Of a stretch of 64,000 nt of DNA, positions 46,408 to 55,883 are shown in pieces. Under the pieces are notes generated by a model. That model did no database searches, was not told the DNA's origin, and saw only the letters and a program-made list of their open reading frames with translations. Position 1 is the first letter of the stretch. Each line of letters starts with the position of its first letter. A program made the translations under genes and the position numbers. The DNA lies in contig CAZTOU010000005.1 of the NCBI GenBank assembly GCA_964615365.1, positions 107,192-171,191 of the forward strand. Direction: 5' to 3'. The stretch comes from CAVXZE01 sp964615365. GTDB taxonomy: Bacteria; Myxococcota_A; UBA9160; UBA6930.

Positions 46408-48930
46408 TCAGGTGCGAATTCCCCTCACCCGAACGAGGGGGTCGTCCTGGGAGACGTCCCCCCGGAGGTCGATCTCTCCCTGCAACGACCAGAGGTCGTC
46501 TCCTTGCGGGTCGGCCAGCACCTGCTGCACCTCCCAGACCCGCGGTCCGGTCTGTCGGATTGCGGTGCGGTGGGCCTGACGCGCGCTGGGATCGAAGAGG
46601 ATCCGCTCGTACTCGTCGTGGAAGGGGGCCAGCTCCTCGGCGAAGCGATCGGCGTCCCAGGGATCGTCCGGGTCCTGCCGTACCCAGCGCGCCGCCTCTT
46701 CGTAGTCTCGTTCGGAGAGGGCCCGCACCAGCTCGCGCATCTCGGATCGCACCCGGGCTCGGAAGGTCTTCGGGGTGAGGGCCAGATCGAGCCTGGGCGG
46801 CTCCGGCATCTCTTCGACGGTGACGCGATCCGCCGCGGGCCGGAGCTGCCGCTCCCATTCCTCGAAAAGGCTCGAGTCGATCCGTTGGATCGTGGTGCGC
46901 AGGTAGGCGAGGATGTCGTGGATCTCATCGCTCTTGGCGGCGTCCGGCACCGAGCGGGAGAGGGTGCGGTAGACCTGGCCCAGATAGCGCAGCAGCAGAC
47001 CCTCGCTGCGCTGCAGTCCGTAGAGCTGTACGTAGCTGTCGAAGCGGCTGTAGGTCTCCACCATCTCCCGCGCGACGGACTTGGGCCGGATGCTCTCCCG
47101 GGAGGTCCAGGGGTGCCTCTCGGCGAAGACCTCGAAGGTGGCGTAGACGAACTCCGCGTTCGGCTTGGGGTGCTCCACCTGCTCGAGCTTCTCGATGCGC
47201 TCCTCGTAGGGGACCCTCTCGGCCTTGAGCTGCGCCAGCAGCTCGGTCTTCAGCTTGGCGACCTGCTGGCGGAGGATCGGAACGGGGTGCTCGAGGACTG
47301 CCTCCACCAGACTCAGCAACTCGAGGGGATAGGAGGGCTCCTCGCGGTCCAGCACCTCCAGCGCTTCGACCAGGTAGAGCGACAGGGTCTCGTGTAGGGA
47401 GAAGTCGCGCTGCAGGTCTTCGCTCACGCGCACCACGGCGCGCCCGCTTCCCTCGTCTCGCACGAGCTCGACGATCCCGGCTCGCTTGAGCGAGCGGAAG
47501 CGCTCCGCCGCCTGGCGCCGCAGCTTCCGCTTTCGCTTCGAGTCTTCGTGACAGCGGTCGATGAGATCTCCCAGCCACCGATAGCCATGCCCCTGCAGCA
47601 CCGCGACCACCATCCCGTGGCTCACCTGGAAGCGGGAAACCAGCGTCTCCGGCGGCCGGGCCACCAGCTGATCGAAGGTCTGGCGGTTCCAGGTCACGAA
47701 GCCGCGGGGCGGGGGCTTCTTCTTGACCTGCTTCTTCCTGCCGGCCGACCGGGCCTCCTTCTCCGCGATGCGCTTGTTCTCGATCACGTGGTCCGGCGCC
47801 TGACACACCACGCTGCCCCGATCGTCGAAGCCCTTGCGTCCGGCGCGTCCCGCGATCTGCTTGAAGTCGCGAGAGCTCAAGATGCGCACCTTCTCGCCGT
47901 CGTACTTGCAGAGCTTGGTGAAGACCACGGTCCGGATGGGAATGTTGACGCCCACGCCGAGGGTGTCGGTTCCGCAGATCACCTTGAGCAGACCGCGCTG
48001 GGAAAGCTGCTCGACCAGCAGCCGGTACTTGGGTAGGAGCCCGGCGTGATGGATGCCGACCCCGTGGCCGATCATCCGGCGGACCTCCTTGCCGTAAGGG
48101 GTGTCGAAGCGGAATCCGCCCACTGCCTGGACGATCTCGCGCTTCTCCTCCCGGCTCGTGATCTTCGCGCTGGTGAGCGCCTGGCCGAGCTCCGCGCACT
48201 CGCGCTGGGTGAAGCTCACGATGTAGAGGGGCGCCTTCGCAGCCTGGAGCAGCAGCTCGACGGTCTCGTGGATGGGCCGTTCCTGATAGTCGAAGTCCAG
48301 CGGCACCGGCCGCTCGTCGGAGTGGACGTGGGACACCTCTCTCCCGCTCCGCTCCCGCAGCCTCTCCTCGATCGGGGCGGTGTTGCCGAGTGTGGCGGAC
48401 ATCAGCAGAAAGGTGGTGTCGGGCAGGGTCAGAAGCGGGATCTGCCACGCGCTTCCCCGATCCCGGTCGCTGTAGTAGTGGAACTCGTCCATCACCGCGT
48501 AGGGTGCGTCGGTGGTCTCGCCCTGCCGCAGCGCCATGTTGGCGAGCACCTCGGCGGTGCAGCAGATGATCGGCGCTGCCCAGTTGAGGCTGACGTCTCC
48601 GGTCAGCATGCCCACGTTCTCGGGGCCGAAGACGTCACAGAGAGCGAAGAACTTCTCGCTCACCAGCGCCTTGACGGGCGCGGTGTAGAAGGAGCGCTTC
48701 CCCTCACAGCGCGCCTTGAAGTGGAGGCCGAGGGCGACCAGGGATTTGCCGGAGCCGGTAGGCGTGCTCAGCACCACGTGGCGCCCCGCCATCAGCTCGA
48801 GGAGGGCCTCTTCCTGGGCCGGGTAGGGGACCAGGCCCGTCTCGCCCACCCAGCCCAGGAAGCGATCCAGGATCACTCCGGGATCCCGAATCGCCGCACC
48901 GAGCGGCACACTCGCTTCGAGGGTGCTCAC
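46408..48930 (-). CDS. Ski2-like DEAD/DEAH-box helicase with DUF3516 domain
   Basis: 840 aa from GTG 48930, overlapping the serC stop by GTGA. Helicase motifs: Walker A STPTGSGKS (about 55-63), Ia PVKALVSEKF, motif II DEFH, III LLMSATLGN, GVGIHHAGLLPKYR, motif IV-V GTDTLGVGVNIP, VI QIAGRAGRKGFDD. The C-terminal half (about 420-840) is the helical DUF3516 region with lysine-rich KKQVKKKPP insert. Related proteins occur in actinobacteria and myxobacteria; a role in RNA or DNA unwinding is expected but no substrate is known. Confidence 0.85.
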   Translation of the reverse strand: MSTLEASVPLGAAIRDPGVILDRFLGWVGETGLVPYPAQEEALLELMAGRHVVLSTPTGSGKSLVALGLHFKARCEGKRSFYTAPVKALVSEKFFALCDVFGPENVGMLTGDVSLNWAAPIICCTAEVLANMALRQGETTDAPYAVMDEFHYYSDRDRGSAWQIPLLTLPDTTFLLMSATLGNTAPIEERLRERSGREVSHVHSDERPVPLDFDYQERPIHETVELLLQAAKAPLYIVSFTQRECAELGQALTSAKITSREEKREIVQAVGGFRFDTPYGKEVRRMIGHGVGIHHAGLLPKYRLLVEQLSQRGLLKVICGTDTLGVGVNIPIRTVVFTKLCKYDGEKVRILSSRDFKQIAGRAGRKGFDDRGSVVCQAPDHVIENKRIAEKEARSAGRKKQVKKKPPPRGFVTWNRQTFDQLVARPPETLVSRFQVSHGMVVAVLQGHGYRWLGDLIDRCHEDSKRKRKLRRQAAERFRSLKRAGIVELVRDEGSGRAVVRVSEDLQRDFSLHETLSLYLVEALEVLDREEPSYPLELLSLVEAVLEHPVPILRQQVAKLKTELLAQLKAERVPYEERIEKLEQVEHPKPNAEFVYATFEVFAERHPWTSRESIRPKSVAREMVETYSRFDSYVQLYGLQRSEGLLLRYLGQVYRTLSRSVPDAAKSDEIHDILAYLRTTIQRIDSSLFEEWERQLRPAADRVTVEEMPEPPRLDLALTPKTFRARVRSEMRELVRALSERDYEEAARWVRQDPDDPWDADRFAEELAPFHDEYERILFDPSARQAHRTAIRQTGPRVWEVQQVLADPQGDDLWSLQGEIDLRGDVSQDDPLVRVRGIRT

Positions 48931-50015
48931 CCGTTCCCGGCGGCGAAGTCCTTCATGAACTGCGCCAGGACCTCGCACCCCGCGCGCGGGAAGGCGTTGT
49001 AGACGCTGGCGCGCATCCCGCCCACGGAGCGGTGGCCCTTGAGTCCGTCGAGGCCGGCTTCCTTGGCCTCGGCGATGAACTTCGCGTTCTGCTCATCGCT
49101 CGGGGTGACGAACGTGATGTTCATGATCGACCGGCTGTTCTCCGCTGCGGTGGCGGCGTAGAAGTCGGTCTGGTCGAGGACGTCGTAGATCAGGGCCGCC
49201 TTCTCGGCGTTGCGCTTCTCGATCTCGGCGAGACCGCCCTGCTCCAGCAGCCAGCGCAGCACCCGGCCCATCACGTAGACGCAGAAGGCCGGGGGCGTGT
49301 TGTAGAGAGACTTGCCCTTGGCGTGGGTCGCGTAGTCGAGCATGGAGGGAAGCTCACGGACCCGGCGCTCCAGCAGGTCGCGGCGCAGGATCACCAGCGT
49401 CACCCCGGAAGGCCCGAGGTTCTTCTGGGCCCCGGCGTAGATCAGGCCGTAGCGCTCCATCGGGATGGGCCGCGAGAAGATGTCGCTCGAGGCGTCGCAG
49501 GCGAGCCAGGCGTCACCCGGAGGTGTCGGATCGGCGCTGAACCGGGTCCCGAAGATGGTGTTGTTGGAGGTGAAGTGCACGTAGGCCGGCGACTCGGAAT
49601 AGCGGGTGTCGCCCTCCCCGGGGATGTAGGAGAAGTTGGCGTCCTCGGAGCTGCAGGCGACGTGTACTCCGCCGTAGTACTTGGCCTCCTTCACCGCCTT
49701 CTTCGACCAGCTTCCGGTGACCAGGTAGTCGGCGGTGCCGTCGGCGGGCAGGTAGTTGGCCGGCAGCATGCAGAACTGGGTCGAGGCGCCCCCCTGCAGG
49801 AAGAGCACGGCGTAGTCGTCGGAGATCCCGGCCAGCTCGCGGCAGTCGGCCTCGGCCTCTTCGATGACCCGCTTGAAGGTCGCGCCGCGGTGGCTGTGCT
49901 CGAGAATGCCGATTCCCGAGCCGTCGATGTTCCAGAGGTCTCCTTGCGCCTCCTCCAGGACGGGCTCGGGGAGCACCGCCGGACCCGGAGAGAAGTTGAA
50001 GATTCGCTGCTCCAT
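48927..50015 (-). CDS. serC: Phosphoserine aminotransferase
   Basis: 362 aa. Starts IFNFSPGPAVLPEPVLEEAQ as in SerC. PLP lysine in YAGAQKNLGPSG; other conserved parts are FLQGGAS, GSWSKKAVKEAKYYG, CDASSDIFSRP and the end KGHRSVGGMRASVYNAFP. Makes phosphoserine from phosphohydroxypyruvate and acts in serine and pyridoxal phosphate synthesis. Coupled to the helicase gene downstream. Confidence 0.96.
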   Translation of the reverse strand: MEQRIFNFSPGPAVLPEPVLEEAQGDLWNIDGSGIGILEHSHRGATFKRVIEEAEADCRELAGISDDYAVLFLQGGASTQFCMLPANYLPADGTADYLVTGSWSKKAVKEAKYYGGVHVACSSEDANFSYIPGEGDTRYSESPAYVHFTSNNTIFGTRFSADPTPPGDAWLACDASSDIFSRPIPMERYGLIYAGAQKNLGPSGVTLVILRRDLLERRVRELPSMLDYATHAKGKSLYNTPPAFCVYVMGRVLRWLLEQGGLAEIEKRNAEKAALIYDVLDQTDFYAATAAENSRSIMNITFVTPSDEQNAKFIAEAKEAGLDGLKGHRSVGGMRASVYNAFPRAGCEVLAQFMKDFAAGNG

Positions 50016-50150
50016 GCTGTCGCCTCGCTCTCGCTTCTGGCGGGAGGGTCGCCTCGCACCAGGTAGGGGTGGGACTATTTAGCGAAATCTAGCCGCCAGT
50101 AACGGAGGCGCCGTCGAATCGCCGGTTCCTCGGAGCCTCCGCAAGATCGG

Positions 50151-53100
50151 CTATTCGACGACGTCCGCGTCCCCGGCATCCCCGAGCACCTCCAGGTAGA
50201 CCCGGCGGATCGCCTCGGTGTGCCGGCGGTAGTCGTCGAGCAGGGGGGGCCGTACGCTGCCGGTCAGGGAAGACGGTGTGTACCCCAGCGTACGCCCGAC
50301 GGATTCGAGGTCCTCGCGCTCCTCACTCAGGTCGGAGATGGAGCGGTTCTCGACGATGCGGAGCCGGCTCGAGAGCCGCTGGAGGAACTCCCAGCCCTCC
50401 TGCAGCACGGTGACCTGCTGGGAGGGAAGCAGGCCCAGCGCGCCGATGCGCTCGAGCTGCGCGGCGATCGGCGCCGCCTCCATCAGCTCGGGGTGCTGCG
50501 CGCCGTGCTGGAGCTGGCGCAGCTGGACCACCGTCTCCACGTCGAGCAGCCCGCCCCGTCCCGTCTTCAGGTCCCAGCGGCCGCGGGCCTCGTTGGCCAG
50601 CTCGGCCTCCATGCGTCGGCGGATCCGGTGCATCTCGGCCGCGAGCTCCTCTGGCAAGGGGCTCTGCAGGATCGCCGCTCGCCGCGTGGCGAAGGCCTGG
50701 GCGAGCCCTTCGCTGCCCGCGACCGGCCGCGAGCGAAGCAGGGCCTGGCGCTCCCAGACCTGCGCGTGCTCGGCGTGATACCTCTCGAACGCCCCCAGAG
50801 AGGTGACCAGGAGGCCCTGATTCCCCGAGGGACGCAGGCGGGCGTCGACCTCGTAGCAGACGCCCTCGGCGGTGGGGGTCTGGAGGGCCCAGCCGAGCTT
50901 CTGGGAGAGCCGGACGAAGGCGGCCTGGGCCTCGAGGATCCCGTGCTCGTCGGTGCCCTCCACGTCGAAGAGGAAGATCACGTCGAGGTCGCTGCCGTAG
51001 GTGAGCTCGCGGCTTCCCAGCTTTCCCATCCCCACCACCAGGAACCGGCCGCGCTCGACGTCCCGGGCCGCCGACGGATTGGTGCGCTGCAGCTGCCGGG
51101 TCGCCAGGGCGAGGGCCTCCTCCAGGCACACCTCGGCGACCTCGGTCAGGGCGGTCTCGGCCTCTCTCGTGCAGATCGCCTCGGCGAGATCGAGCAGGCC
51201 CACGTTGACGAGCTCCCGCCGTTGGAAGAGGCGCAGGGCCGCCAGCGAGAGCTCGGTGTCGTCGCCGCTCTCGGGTGAGCCGAGCTCCTCGTGGATGGAG
51301 GCATAGGCCTCGCGGAGTTCGCTCCTCGACAGCACCAGCTGGCTGGGGTCGCTGAAGACCGGCTCGATCAGCTGCGGGTGGGTGGCGAAGATCGCCGAGA
51401 GGTAGCGGGAGGCGCCGAACAACGTCGCGAGACGAGCGACCAGCTCGGGGCGGTCGAGCAGCAGCCCCCAGTAGAAGGTGCGCGAGCCCACGCCGCGGAT
51501 GAAGCGGTCGAGGTTGTTCATGGCTCGCTCGGGATCGGCGGCGGAGGCGATCTCTCGTGCGAAGTGGCGCGCCAGGTTCTCGATCATGCTGCGGGTCGCG
51601 GGAACCGAGAGCAGCCGGGACGCGTTTCGGGTGAAGAGATCGAGAACGCGCTCGGAGTCGTCCTCGGAGAAGAGAACCTCGAAGGCCTGCCGCACCCGCC
51701 CGCGTTCGGCTTCGAGTCGGGCCTCGAAGGCCGCCCGGGCATCGTCACCCCGGTGGCCCAGGGCCCGCGCGAGCCGTTCCCGCGCCTCGGCTCCCGGTGG
51801 GATCACGTGGGTCTGACGCTCTCCCTCCATCTGAAGGCGGTTCTCGACCCGTCGTAGGAACCGGTAGGCGCCCAGCAGATCCTGGTAGACGCGATCCTCC
51901 AGGATCCCGGCCTCGGCGAGCGCGCGGAGGGCGCCGGGCGCCGAACGGCCTCGGATCTGTGGCACCCGGCCACCGTGGATGAGCTGAAGGGCCTGGGCCA
52001 CGAACTCGATGTCGCGGATCCCGCCCGGGCCGAGCTTGATGTCGACGGTGCCTTCCGGAAGCCCCTTCTGCCGCTCGATCTTCTCCTTCATCTCCTTGAT
52101 GGCGTCGACGCCGCCGAAGTCCATCGAGGTCCGGTAGATCATCGGGTCGATGGCGCGCGCGATCTGCCAGCCGAGCTCCCGATCTCCGGCCACGGGCCGG
52201 GCCTTCATGAAGGCGGCCTTCTCCCAGGTCGCGGCCCAGCCGTCGTAATAGGAGGCGAGGGCGTTGGCGGAGGGGACCAGGTTTCCGTGGCTACCCTCGG
52301 GGCGGAGATCGAGGTCGATGCGGTAGAGGAATCCCTCCCCGCGGGTCTCACCCACCAGCTTCGCAAAGCGGCGAGCCAGGCGCGCGAAGTACTCCTCGGG
52401 AGAGAGATCCCCCGGGCCGTCCCAGAGCTCTCCGGTACCCCCTGGGGGACTCCCGTGGACGTAGATGAGGTCCACGTCGGAGGAGTAGTTGAGTTCCTCG
52501 CCTCCTAGCTTGCCGAGCCCGAGGACGGTCATTCCCGGCCGGATTTCGCTCCCGTCCGAGCCGCGCCAGCACGGCGGCCCCAGCTCGGCCTCCAGCCTTG
52601 CGGTGGCGAGCTGCATCGCGCTCACGAGCAGCGCTTCGGCCAGGTGCGAGAGCTCGCCCAGCGTCTCCCCGACCCTGGCCTCGGGGATCAGCTCGTCACA
52701 GCACTCTCGTACGGTGATCCGAGCGAGCTCGGCGTACTTGAAGCGCCGCAGCGTGTCCGCCTCCTCTTCGGCGCCCGCGGCGGCGAGTGCGGCGTCGAGC
52801 CGGTCCCGGTACTCCTCCAGGGAGCGCGGCGTGCCGAGCTCGTCCTCCACCAGGTCCAGCAGCGCGCCGGGATGACGCTGGAAGAACTTCGACAGGAATG
52901 GCGCGATGCCACTGACCACGAGGAGAACTCGGCGCAGCTCGGAGGCGCGGCTCTCGCGAGCGGCGTCGAGCCGGGCCGAATCCGCGGCGTCGGCGGCCTC
53001 GAGCAGTGCGACGGATCGTCGCACGGCACTCGAGGGCTCCGGGCCTTTGGCGAGGGCCGCTTCGAGATCCGGCTGCGAAAACGCTTGCACGTCAGGCGAA

Positions 53101-53177
53101 GCGTAGGGGCCCAGGTGAGACCGGTAAAGCTGCGGGTCGTCACCGTGGCGAGGGCTGTGCAACCCTTGGGTGAGCAT
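50151..53177 (-). CDS. glnE: Glutamine synthetase adenylyltransferase / adenylyl-removing enzyme
   Basis: 1008 aa from ATG 53177. Two nucleotidyltransferase domains with GLGKLGGEELNYSSDVDLIYVHG (N half, adenylyl removing) and GMGKLGSRELTYGSDLDVIFLFD (C half, adenylylating), each with the GSD/SSDxD metal motif and a following helical domain (GGLLDVETVVQLRQLQHG, GGIRDIEFVAQALQLIHGG). Controls glutamine synthetase in nitrogen regulation. Its start codon lies in a CATG that is also the start of the divergent gene at 53176, so one start may be wrong. Confidence 0.94.
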   Translation of the reverse strand: MLTQGLHSPRHGDDPQLYRSHLGPYASPDVQAFSQPDLEAALAKGPEPSSAVRRSVALLEAADAADSARLDAARESRASELRRVLLVVSGIAPFLSKFFQRHPGALLDLVEDELGTPRSLEEYRDRLDAALAAAGAEEEADTLRRFKYAELARITVRECCDELIPEARVGETLGELSHLAEALLVSAMQLATARLEAELGPPCWRGSDGSEIRPGMTVLGLGKLGGEELNYSSDVDLIYVHGSPPGGTGELWDGPGDLSPEEYFARLARRFAKLVGETRGEGFLYRIDLDLRPEGSHGNLVPSANALASYYDGWAATWEKAAFMKARPVAGDRELGWQIARAIDPMIYRTSMDFGGVDAIKEMKEKIERQKGLPEGTVDIKLGPGGIRDIEFVAQALQLIHGGRVPQIRGRSAPGALRALAEAGILEDRVYQDLLGAYRFLRRVENRLQMEGERQTHVIPPGAEARERLARALGHRGDDARAAFEARLEAERGRVRQAFEVLFSEDDSERVLDLFTRNASRLLSVPATRSMIENLARHFAREIASAADPERAMNNLDRFIRGVGSRTFYWGLLLDRPELVARLATLFGASRYLSAIFATHPQLIEPVFSDPSQLVLSRSELREAYASIHEELGSPESGDDTELSLAALRLFQRRELVNVGLLDLAEAICTREAETALTEVAEVCLEEALALATRQLQRTNPSAARDVERGRFLVVGMGKLGSRELTYGSDLDVIFLFDVEGTDEHGILEAQAAFVRLSQKLGWALQTPTAEGVCYEVDARLRPSGNQGLLVTSLGAFERYHAEHAQVWERQALLRSRPVAGSEGLAQAFATRRAAILQSPLPEELAAEMHRIRRRMEAELANEARGRWDLKTGRGGLLDVETVVQLRQLQHGAQHPELMEAAPIAAQLERIGALGLLPSQQVTVLQEGWEFLQRLSSRLRIVENRSISDLSEEREDLESVGRTLGYTPSSLTGSVRPPLLDDYRRHTEAIRRVYLEVLGDAGDADVVE

Positions 53178-53580
53178 GGAAGCCAACGGCGGCCCTCTCG
53201 CGGAAACCCTGAAGCGGGTGATCCGCGCGCGGGGGCGGCTTCTGCAGGTGGAGCGGGCTCCCCTGGCCGGTCCTGCCGGTGCCCGCGTCTCTTCGGTGCT
53301 GCGACTCGTCTTCGACGTCGGGGTCGTCACCCTGCGCTCCGGCGGAGCCGGCGCCGATTTGGAGGTCGAGATCGCGTCCGTTCCGGAGCCCCGGTCTGCG
53401 GTCTTCGTCTCCGCCAGCGAAGACGAGCCCTGGTGGAAGCTGCTGGGCTTTTCGCCGACCCGCGTCGGGGTCCGGACGGGGGGAGGCATCCGCGTGCAGT
53501 TCTGCGGCAACCAGGAGAATCCCCGGTGGCTCGCGCTGTTTTCGCGGGACGGGGGCATCGAGGCGTCGCTCGATGACTGA
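53176..53580 (+). CDS. Hypothetical protein of unknown function
   Basis: 134 aa from ATG 53176 (an in-frame GTG at 53170 is possible). Mixed alpha/beta content, arginine-rich start (LKRVIRARGRLLQVERA), strands VSSVLRLVFDVGVVTLR and AVFVSASEDEPWWKLLGFSP, glycine-rich VGVRTGGGIRVQFC. No signal peptide, membrane helix or recognisable motif. Divergent from glnE with starts sharing CATG; codon usage looks coding. Confidence 0.6.
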   Translation: MEANGGPLAETLKRVIRARGRLLQVERAPLAGPAGARVSSVLRLVFDVGVVTLRSGGAGADLEVEIASVPEPRSAVFVSASEDEPWWKLLGFSPTRVGVRTGGGIRVQFCGNQENPRWLALFSRDGGIEASLDD

Positions 53581-53610
53581 GGAGATCCGGGGACCTCGGC
53601 CCACTGCTTG

Positions 53611-53648
53611 CCGCTCGGGGAAATGGCGTCACCCATCGCCCCGAGCGG
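53611..53648. repeat. Hairpin between two small genes
   Basis: CCGCTCGGGG (53611-53620) and CCCCGAGCGG (53639-53648) are perfect 10-bp arms with an 18-nt loop that itself contains ATGG/CCAT. No T-run follows. Could end transcription of the upstream gene or mask the start at 53663, 14 nt downstream. Confidence 0.5.
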
Positions 53649-53662
53649 GCCACTCCATCAGT

Positions 53663-53950
53663 ATGTGGAGAAAGTGGGTACGGCCGGCCACCAGAGCGAC
53701 CATTCACAGCGGCTTCCTGGTCCAGGCGTTGCGGCGCGGTGGCGCCCCGCATCGCTGCGACAACTGCGGCGAGCGCATGTTCGTGAAGTACGCGTCGGGT
53801 CTCTGCCCACTCTGCTACAACGGCCGGCGCGAGCTGCGCCTCGAGGAGCCCTTGAGGGCCGTCCGAGAGGAGCTGGTCCTGGCCGGAGTTCTCGACGATC
53901 CGGCCATCGAGTGGGTCCCCGAGCAAGGCGAGACCGCTCCCCCCGAGTAG
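53663..53950 (+). CDS. Small zinc-ribbon protein, function unknown
   Basis: 95 aa from ATG 53663. Basic N-terminus, then a zinc ribbon RCDNCGERMFVKYASGLCPL ending CYNG (two CxxC pairs, spaced by 14 residues) and an acidic C-terminus. Nothing else is recognisable. It is 31 bp upstream of the histidine phosphatase. The open frame continues upstream through the previous gene in another phase but without conserved content. Confidence 0.6.
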   Translation: MWRKWVRPATRATIHSGFLVQALRRGGAPHRCDNCGERMFVKYASGLCPLCYNGRRELRLEEPLRAVREELVLAGVLDDPAIEWVPEQGETAPPE

Positions 53951-53981
53951 AGCTCATCGATCCGCTACCGTCGCCGGCGGT

Positions 53982-54596
53982 ATGGCGATCTATCTGGTTC
54001 GGCACGGTGAGACGGCTGGGAACGCGGAGCGCGTGGTCCAGCTACCCGAGATTCCCCTCTCCCCGCGAGGCATTCATCAGGCGCAGCGCCTGGCCCGACG
54101 CCTGGCGGGCGAGTGCATCGGTCAGATCCTCTCCTCTGATCTCACCCGCGCCGCCATGACGGCCGAAGCGGTGCGCGAGGTCACGGGCGCTCCGCTTCGC
54201 TTCGACACGCTGCTTCAGGAGCGGAACTTCGGCGACGTGCGAGGGACACCCTACGCCGATCTCGACTTCGATCTTTTCGCCTCCGACTACGCCCCCCCCG
54301 GTGGAGAGAGCTGGGAGCGCTTCGAGGCCCGCATGGACGAGGCCTGGGCGCTGATCGAGCGCGCCGCGGCAGAGTGTGACGAGAACCTCGCCGTGATCAC
54401 GCACGGCCTGGTGTGCCGTTCGATGGTGGCGCGCCGCGCGCTTCCCCCGGAGGGCCAGGAACCGGGCCTGCTCGGCCTCGCCTGGCGGAACACCTCGGTC
54501 ACCATCCTCGACGGTCCGGATCCGTGGCGGGTGCGACTCGTCAACTGCAGCGCACATCTCGATGACGCGAAGCGGGAAGAAGGCGGGTTGGCCTAA
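53982..54596 (+). CDS. Histidine phosphatase family protein (phosphoglycerate-mutase-like)
   Basis: 204 aa. Catalytic LVRHGET motif (His8) near the N-terminus, the second active-site arginine in SSDLTRAAMTAEAV, the acidic LQERNFGDVRG, and the second histidine in VITHGLVCRSMV. This is the cofactor-dependent mutase/phosphatase fold; the short length favours a phosphatase over true phosphoglycerate mutase. Substrate unknown. Converges with the racemase gene, with 5 bp between the stops. Confidence 0.88.
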   Translation: MAIYLVRHGETAGNAERVVQLPEIPLSPRGIHQAQRLARRLAGECIGQILSSDLTRAAMTAEAVREVTGAPLRFDTLLQERNFGDVRGTPYADLDFDLFASDYAPPGGESWERFEARMDEAWALIERAAAECDENLAVITHGLVCRSMVARRALPPEGQEPGLLGLAWRNTSVTILDGPDPWRVRLVNCSAHLDDAKREEGGLA

Positions 54597-54601
54597 CGGG
54601 G

Positions 54602-55744
54602 CTAGGCGACTGCTTTCACCTCGCGGAGGCGGGTGATCTCTTCGGCGGGGAATCCCCAGTCGGCAAGCGCTTCATCGGTGTGCTGGCCGGGGTGCGCCGG
54701 CGGGCGCGAGATCTCGGCGGAGGTGCGGCTGAAGCGGGGCGCAGGCCCGGGCTGCCGCTTGCCGGCCACCTCGACGAAGGTGCCGCGGGCGATGTTGTGG
54801 GAGTGCTCGTAGGCCTCGCCCATGCTGAGCACCGGAGCGAAGCAGACGTCGGTGCCCTCCATGATCTCGCACCACTCGTCCCGGGTCTTCGACTTGAAGA
54901 TCTCGGTCAGGCGCTCGGAAAGGGGGCCCCAGGCGCTGCGGTCCAACTGGCGCGGGAGATCCTCGCCTTCGAGTCCGGTGAGGCGCAGCAGCTCCTGGTA
55001 GAACTGGGGCTCGATGGAGCCGATCGAGACGAACTCGCCGTCGGCGGTCTCGTAGGTGTCGTAGAAGTGGGAGCCCGTATCGAGCAGGTTGGTTCCGCGT
55101 TCGTCTCTCCACACGCCCATGTGGCGAAAGCTGTGCATCATCGTCGCCAGCAGGGCCGCGCCGTCCACCATGGCGGCGTCCACCACCTGACCGCGTCCTG
55201 ACTTGCTGCGCTCGACCAGTGCGGTCACGATCCCGAAGGCGAGAAGCATCCCTCCCCCCCCGAAATCGCCCACCAGGTTCAACGGCGGGAGCGGTTTCTC
55301 CCCGGCGCGGCCGATCGGGTGCAGCGTGCCGGCCAGGGCGATGTAGTTGATGTCGTGGCCCGCAGCGTGTGCCAGGGGACCGGTCTGGCCCCACCCGGTC
55401 ATGCGGCCGTAGACGAGGCGCGGATTGCGCTCCAGGCAGACGTCGGGCCCGAGGCCCAGCCTCTCCATCACGCCGGGCCGGAAGCCCTCCAGGAGGACGT
55501 CCGCCTGCTCCACCAGCTTCAGCACTGCCGCGACGCCGTCCGGGTTCTTGAGATCGACGCCAACGCTGCGGCGGCCGCGGCTGAGGAGATCTCCGGGCGG
55601 CTCTTCGCCGGGATTCGGGTTCACGTTCTGGACTCGGTCGATGCGCAGCACGTCGGCGCCCATGTCCGCCAGCACCATGGCGGCGAAGGGGCCCGGTCCG
55701 ATGCCTTGGATCTCGAGGATTTTGACTCCCGCAAGCGGTCCCAT
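54602..55744 (-). CDS. Alpha-methylacyl-CoA racemase (CaiB/BaiF family III CoA-transferase fold)
   Basis: 380 aa from ATG 55744 with GGAAG upstream. All catalytic residues known from mycobacterial MCR are present: the His in AGHDINYIALAG (His130), Asp in NLVGDFGGGG (Asp160), and Glu in SIEPQFYQ (about 245). Interlocked-dimer motifs VKILEIQGIGPGPFAAM and ADVLLEGFRPGVMERLGLG. It interconverts 2-methylacyl-CoA epimers, used in branched-chain or sterol side-chain breakdown. No neighbouring catabolic genes. Confidence 0.93.
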   Translation of the reverse strand: MGPLAGVKILEIQGIGPGPFAAMVLADMGADVLRIDRVQNVNPNPGEEPPGDLLSRGRRSVGVDLKNPDGVAAVLKLVEQADVLLEGFRPGVMERLGLGPDVCLERNPRLVYGRMTGWGQTGPLAHAAGHDINYIALAGTLHPIGRAGEKPLPPLNLVGDFGGGGMLLAFGIVTALVERSKSGRGQVVDAAMVDGAALLATMMHSFRHMGVWRDERGTNLLDTGSHFYDTYETADGEFVSIGSIEPQFYQELLRLTGLEGEDLPRQLDRSAWGPLSERLTEIFKSKTRDEWCEIMEGTDVCFAPVLSMGEAYEHSHNIARGTFVEVAGKRQPGPAPRFSRTSAEISRPPAHPGQHTDEALADWGFPAEEITRLREVKAVA

Positions 55745-55861
55745 GACTTCCTTTCTCCGGTTCGAGCTCGCGGATGATAGGGTCGCCGGGATCCGTGCGC
55801 TTCCACTGGGGGCTGGTACCCTCATCCCCTGCATGGAGCGGATGGCTGGGTGCACCCGCGA

Positions 55862-55883
55862 CCTGGTGAGAAATGCGGGCTAG
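55862..55883 (-). repeat. Interspersed boundary motif, copy 4 (inverted)
   Basis: Plus strand CCTGGTGAGAAATGCGGG followed by CTAG; its complement matches the consensus exactly. The ATG of the lytic transglycosylase gene lies inside it, and GGTGAG of the motif serves as ribosome binding site. Confidence 0.6.
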
